A stretch of DNA of 64,000 nt from Brachybacterium halotolerans (GTDB taxonomy: Bacteria > Actinomycetota > Actinomycetes > Actinomycetales > Dermabacteraceae). Location of the stretch: contig NZ_JAEDAJ010000005.1 in NCBI RefSeq assembly GCF_016623465.1, positions 132,381 through 196,380 of the forward strand, written 5' to 3'. Below are positions 60,794 through 64,000 of the stretch, one piece after another (positions within the stretch are counted from its first letter, which is position 1; each line of letters starts with the position of its first letter). The position numbers were made by a program, and so were the translations under genes. The notes beneath the pieces are model-generated. The model had not been told where the DNA came from. It worked only from the letters and a program-made list of their open reading frames with translations, and did no database searches.

Positions 60794-62100
60794 CAGTCCC
60801 CCTCGTCGGCCGTGGAGGACGAGGACGCGCTGCTCGCGTCGTCCGCCGGCGGGGTCGGGCCCTCGGTCGGCGTCGTGGGCAGGGTGGTCGCGGTCTGCGA
60901 CTCCAGGCGGTCCACGATCTCCTGGGCGTCGGCGAGGTCGTCGGCCGGGATCGTCGAGGTGACCTGCTGCTGGGTGATCGAGGGCAGGGAGTCCACGGGC
61001 ACGTCGGTGACCTCGACCGGGTCCGAGAGCGAGACCGGGCCCAGGTCCTGGGAGATGCCGCGGTAGATGACGACGCTGTCGCCGTCGGTCCCCACGTAGT
61101 ACTGCTTCTGCGACCAGGTGTACCCGGCCCACAGGGCGCCCGCGAGCACCGCGACCACGAGCACGAGCGTCACCAGCGCCGGCCAGGGGCCGCGACGCGG
61201 CGGCTCCTCCTCGAAGTCCTCGTCGGAGTAGGGCGGCTCGGGGCTCTCGACGCGGGTCAGCGCGGCGGCGCGCGCGGCCGGCCCCGAGGCGCTCGTGGGC
61301 TGGTTGCGGGTGCGCGCGGCCGACCCTACGATCAGCGGGCTCGTGGAGGGCGCCTCGGCGCTGCGGGGGAGGTCGTCGAGATCCACGACGTCGGCGATGA
61401 TGCAGGTGATGTTGTCCGGCCCGCCGCCCTTGAGGGCGAGCTGGATGAGGGCCTCGGCACACTCGTCGGGATCCTCGATGCCGTCCATCGTGGCGTGGAT
61501 CGTCTCGAGGGACACCAGGCCCGAGAGGCCGTCGGAGCACAGCATCCAGCGGTCGCCCACGCGGGCCGAGCGCATCGAGAGGTCGAGCTCGGGATCCGCG
61601 TCCACGTCGCCGAGCACGCGCATGAGCACCGAGCGCTGCGGGTGGCGCTCGGCCTCCTCGCTGGTCAGGCGACCCTCGTCCATGAGGCGCTGGACGAACG
61701 TGTGGTCCTTCGTGACCTGCACGGTCTCGTCGTCGCGCAGCAGGTAGGCGCGCGAGTCGCCGATGTGGGCGAGCGCGAAGCGGCCCTCCGCGCGCAGCAG
61801 CGCGGTGACCGTCGTGCCCATGCCCGCGAGCTGCGGCTCCTCGCGCGCACGGCGCAGGATCAGCTGATTGGCCTCGAGGATCGTCTCCTCGAGGCTCGCC
61901 ACGAGGTCCGAGGCGGGGGTGTCCGTGTCCAGCTGGGCGAGACGGCCCACGGCGATCGACGAGGCGACGTCGCCGCCCGCGTGGCCGCCCATGCCGTCGG
62001 CCACCATCAGCAGGTGGCTGCCCGCGTACCCGGAGTCCTGGTTGTTCGAGCGCACCAGGCCGACGTCGGAGCGGGCCGCGTAGCGCAGGGCGATGGTCAT
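60793..62100 (-). CDS. pstP: PP2C-family serine/threonine phosphatase PstP
   Basis: 435 residues. PP2C catalytic domain 1-240 with metal-binding Asp35-Gly36 in VADGMGGHAGG, GMGTTVTALL, HIGDSRAYLL, and DGLSGLV and GGPDNITCI near the end. A membrane helix (about 305-330) separates it from an extracellular domain of about 100 residues. It removes phosphates from PknA/PknB and their targets, resetting the cell-wall signal. ATG at 62098-62100 overlaps the fhaB stop (ATGA). Frames to 62304 are upstream shadows. Confidence 0.96.
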   Translation of the reverse strand: MTIALRYAARSDVGLVRSNNQDSGYAGSHLLMVADGMGGHAGGDVASSIAVGRLAQLDTDTPASDLVASLEETILEANQLILRRAREEPQLAGMGTTVTALLRAEGRFALAHIGDSRAYLLRDDETVQVTKDHTFVQRLMDEGRLTSEEAERHPQRSVLMRVLGDVDADPELDLSMRSARVGDRWMLCSDGLSGLVSLETIHATMDGIEDPDECAEALIQLALKGGGPDNITCIIADVVDLDDLPRSAEAPSTSPLIVGSAARTRNQPTSASGPAARAAALTRVESPEPPYSDEDFEEEPPRRGPWPALVTLVLVVAVLAGALWAGYTWSQKQYYVGTDGDSVVIYRGISQDLGPVSLSDPVEVTDVPVDSLPSITQQQVTSTIPADDLADAQEIVDRLESQTATTLPTTPTEGPTPPADDASSASSSSTADEGD

Positions 62101-62600
62101 CGGGGGCCTCGCCTCAGCTCGATCTCGGTGCGGCCGATGCGCACCTGCGCGCCGGGGCGGAAGGGCACGGCGCCCTCGATCTTCTTCCCCGACAGCAGGG
62201 TGCCGTTGGTCGAGCCGAGATCCTCGACCATCCACTCGTCGTCCTGCGGGAAGACGCGCGCATGGCGGTTGGAGGCGTAGTCGTCGTCGAGCACGAGGGT
62301 GCACTCGGGCGCGCGCCCGATGAGCACGGGCGTGCGGCCGAGGGTGAGGGTGGTCCCGCGCAGCGGGCCGGCCGTGACCACGAGCGCGGTCGAGATCACC
62401 GAGGGGTCGGTGCGCAGCGAGGCGGCCTGGGCGGGATCGGCCGACGGGCGCTGCTCGCGCCGCGGGTCCGGCTTCGTGCCGCGGTTCACGACCGTGGTGC
62501 CGAAGAGGTCGTTGCGCAGGATCAGCAGCACCGCGACGACGAAGAGCCAGAGCCCCAGCACCAGCGCGACGCGCAGGACGAGGATCGTCAGTTCGCTCAT
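62097..62600 (-). CDS. fhaB: FHA domain protein FhaB
   Basis: 167 residues. An N-terminal membrane helix (VLRVALVLGLWLFVVAVLLIL) is followed by a disordered linker, and an FHA domain with LIGRAPECTLVLDDDYASNRHARV and EDLGSTNGTLL, the phosphothreonine-binding signature. It tethers phosphorylated partners to the membrane (known in mycobacteria as FipA, linked to FtsZ and FtsQ). Ends in the pstP start overlap. ATG at 62598-62600. Confidence 0.95.
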   Translation of the reverse strand: MSELTILVLRVALVLGLWLFVVAVLLILRNDLFGTTVVNRGTKPDPRREQRPSADPAQAASLRTDPSVISTALVVTAGPLRGTTLTLGRTPVLIGRAPECTLVLDDDYASNRHARVFPQDDEWMVEDLGSTNGTLLSGKKIEGAVPFRPGAQVRIGRTEIELRRGPR

Positions 62601-62607
62601 GCGGCGC

Positions 62608-63324
62608 TCACCAGGTCGCCGACGTCGGCGCGGGCGCGGGCAGGATCACGGTGAGCCGGGTGCGGCCGATCCGGATCGACGAGCGGTCCTGCAGGGTCAC
62701 GGGCGTGCGGATGCGCTCGCCGTCGACGAAGGTGCCGTTGGTCGACCCCAGGTCGGTGGCCATGAGGGAGGCGCCGTCGGCCCGCAGCTCGAGGTGGTGG
62801 CGGGAGACGCCGGTGTCGTCGAGGATGATGTCCGCGTCGCCGCCGCGGCCGATCACCGTGACCGGGCCCGTCAGCAGGTACTGCTGGTCGTCGATCTCCA
62901 CGATCGGGTGGCCGGGGCCGGCGGCCTGCTCGGCGCCCGTGGCCGGCGCCACCGTGCCGCGCTCCGTGCGCGACTCGGTCTCGAAGCGCCCGGGCCGCAC
63001 CTCGTCGTCCACCTCGAGGGAGACGCTCACGCCGCCCACGAACACGTAGCGGTTCTTCTCCGCGTGCTCGAGGATCACGCGCTCCATCTCCTCGAGCAGC
63101 GTCTCCTCCCACGAGGAGAAGCGCTCATGATCCGCCGAGTTCAGGTAGATCGTGAAGACGTTCGGGGCGATGGTGCGCGTGCGGTCGAGGACCTGGATCT
63201 GGTCGTCGCACTCGCGCTTGAGCCCCTGGGCGAGGTCGAGCGGCTTGAGCTGCCCGCGGCCGGACGTGAAGACGCTCGTGACGCCGCGGTCCAGTCCGCG
63301 CTCGATCCGATCCAAGATCCCCAC
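62608..63324 (-). CDS. fhaA: FHA domain protein FhaA (DUF3662 and FHA)
   Basis: 238 residues. The N-terminal DUF3662 domain begins GILDRIERGLDR and contains KPLDLAQGLKREC; a linker precedes the FHA domain with VIGRGGDADIILDDTGVSRHH and DLGSTNGTFVDG. FhaA binds phosphorylated MviN/Fhaa partners to curb lipid II flipping. The GTG at 63322-63324 is chosen for the GGAGG seven bases upstream; a longer frame to 63381 lacks one. A -10-like TACGAT sits 40 bases upstream. Confidence 0.95.
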   Translation of the reverse strand: MGILDRIERGLDRGVTSVFTSGRGQLKPLDLAQGLKRECDDQIQVLDRTRTIAPNVFTIYLNSADHERFSSWEETLLEEMERVILEHAEKNRYVFVGGVSVSLEVDDEVRPGRFETESRTERGTVAPATGAEQAAGPGHPIVEIDDQQYLLTGPVTVIGRGGDADIILDDTGVSRHHLELRADGASLMATDLGSTNGTFVDGERIRTPVTLQDRSSIRIGRTRLTVILPAPAPTSATW

Positions 63325-63363
63325 GGTCGATCCTCCGCTGTCGAGACGGTGTGGTGCTGGTCG

Positions 63364-63369
63364 ATCGTA
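63364..63369 (-). promoter_or_regulatory. -10 hexamer of the fhaA-pknB operon
   Basis: TACGAT on the minus strand, 40 bases before the fhaA start. The same hexamer appears in the tRNA-Ser and thuA promoters of this window. No good -35 is seen. Confidence 0.35.
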
Positions 63370-63412
63370 TCGTGCCGTCACCGTGCGACTGCGGTCAGGC
63401 GGAGGGGAGGTC

Positions 63413-63455
63413 GGGGACGAGGTGTGCAGGTCGTGTGGAGGCGCACCTCGTCCCC
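63413..63455 (-). terminator. Hairpin terminator after the L,D-transpeptidase gene
   Basis: GGGGACGAGGTGTGC (63413-63427) pairs with GCGCACCTCGTCCCC (63441-63455), 15 bp with one G-T pair. It lies 40 bases after the L,D-transpeptidase stop and before the fhaA promoter. Confidence 0.7.
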
Positions 63456-63495
63456 GCCCTCCGCCCCCGTTCTCCGAGGGGCGGCCGGGGGCGTC

Positions 63496-64000
63496 TCAGT
63501 GCACGAGCACCCGGCGCCCCTTCTTCATCCAGCCGCCCTTCCAGAGCATGTCGGTCGCGGCCACCGAGAGGCGGCTGCAGCCGTGGGAGGCGGGGTAGGG
63601 CGGGATCGAGGTGGCGCCGTGGATGGCCCAGCCGCGGTCGTAGTAGCCCGGCCGGTACAGCCTGCCCAGCGGGGCCGTCTGCCAGCCGCTCGTGGGGAAG
63701 CTGTACATCGTGAAGTCCCCGCTCGGCGTGGTCGCGGTCTTCCAGCGCCCGCCCGAGTAGTACTTCTTCCCCGAGGCGGTTGAGGTGTTGAGGATGTACT
63801 TCAGCCTGCCGCCGCTGATGCAGTAGAGCAGCTGCTTCTTCTTGTCGACCTCGAAGGCGGTGCCCGAGGTGATGCGCGGCGTCGGGCGGGTGCCCTTCTT
63901 CAGCGCGGCGCGGGACTTCGCCCCGAAGACGCCGTCCTTGGCGAGGCCCGCGGCCTTCTGCAGCGCGTACACCGCCTGGGTGGTGGTGGCGCCGAAGCTG
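63496..64000 (-). CDS. L,D-transpeptidase (YkuD domain), 5' end cut by window
   Basis: The reading frame runs to the right edge, so the N terminus is missing. At least 168 codons are present. A peptidoglycan-binding type segment (FGATTTQAVYALQKAAG and DGVFGAKSRAALK) precedes the YkuD catalytic domain: IHGATSIP and the Cys motif SHGCSRLS, whose Cys forms the acyl-enzyme. It makes 3-3 cross-links or attaches proteins to peptidoglycan. It fits beside the cell-wall cluster but is a separate transcript. Confidence 0.93.
   Translation of the reverse strand, partial: SFGATTTQAVYALQKAAGLAKDGVFGAKSRAALKKGTRPTPRITSGTAFEVDKKKQLLYCISGGRLKYILNTSTASGKKYYSGGRWKTATTPSGDFTMYSFPTSGWQTAPLGRLYRPGYYDRGWAIHGATSIPPYPASHGCSRLSVAATDMLWKGGWMKKGRRVLVH

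Overview
The window is high-GC DNA (roughly 70% or more by eye) with dense, often overlapping genes, many GTG starts, AGGAGG-type ribosome binding sites, and few intergenic regions longer than 250 bases. The right end carries the actinobacterial cluster fhaA-fhaB-pstP-rodA-pbpA-pknA-pknB-trpG, with crgA beside it. This places the organism in the Actinomycetota. The overall gene set suggests Micrococcales, perhaps Dermabacteraceae such as Brachybacterium, but that genus-level placement is inference. The pkn/pbp cluster usually lies near oriC, so the right end is probably origin-proximal. I see no CRISPR array, insertion sequence, prophage or rRNA. There are two tRNAs, Ser(GCU) and Arg(ACG).

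Left part (1-12.5 kb): a GH92 glycosidase cut by the window edge; a DHA1 efflux pump with an AraC-type regulator; a CobW-type metal GTPase behind a possible Zur box; the BioY biotin permease; and a four-gene iron or heme operon (HmuT-HmuU-HmuV plus a Fes-like esterase) behind a DtxR-like box. A coupled ATP-grasp and DUF1684 pair follows.

Middle (12.5-39.4 kb): LigD; an amino-acid ABC transporter whose binding protein and permease are fused, with its ATPase; a HAD phosphatase; a sugar porter; a class II UvrA-like protein interrupted by a run of 40 G; a sodium/solute symporter; an M50-like membrane protein; a lipase-maturation-factor protein; a cation antiporter facing an ArsR regulator; AlkB; peroxiredoxin; tRNA-Ser; PEP carboxylase; and an AraC regulator with a second siderophore operon (lipoprotein, two permeases, ATPase) behind another DtxR-like site.

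The most interesting locus is 39.5-45.3 kb. It holds a fatty acyl-CoA reductase fused to a HAD-IB phosphatase, and divergently an SDR, a PlsC acyltransferase and a close homologue of alkyl-dihydroxyacetonephosphate synthase. These are the four activities of the eukaryotic peroxisomal ether-lipid pathway (FAR, acyl-DHAP reductase, GNPAT, AGPS) in one compact bacterial locus. It may let this organism make alkyl-ether glycerolipids.

Right part (45.4-64 kb): a small orphan protein; two tandem Tat-type secreted esterases; a ThuA-like and Gfo/Idh/MocA sugar pair; tRNA-Arg; an LppM-like lipoprotein; an SGNH hydrolase coupled to crgA; the Ser/Thr kinase and cell-wall elongation cluster; and an L,D-transpeptidase cut by the right edge.
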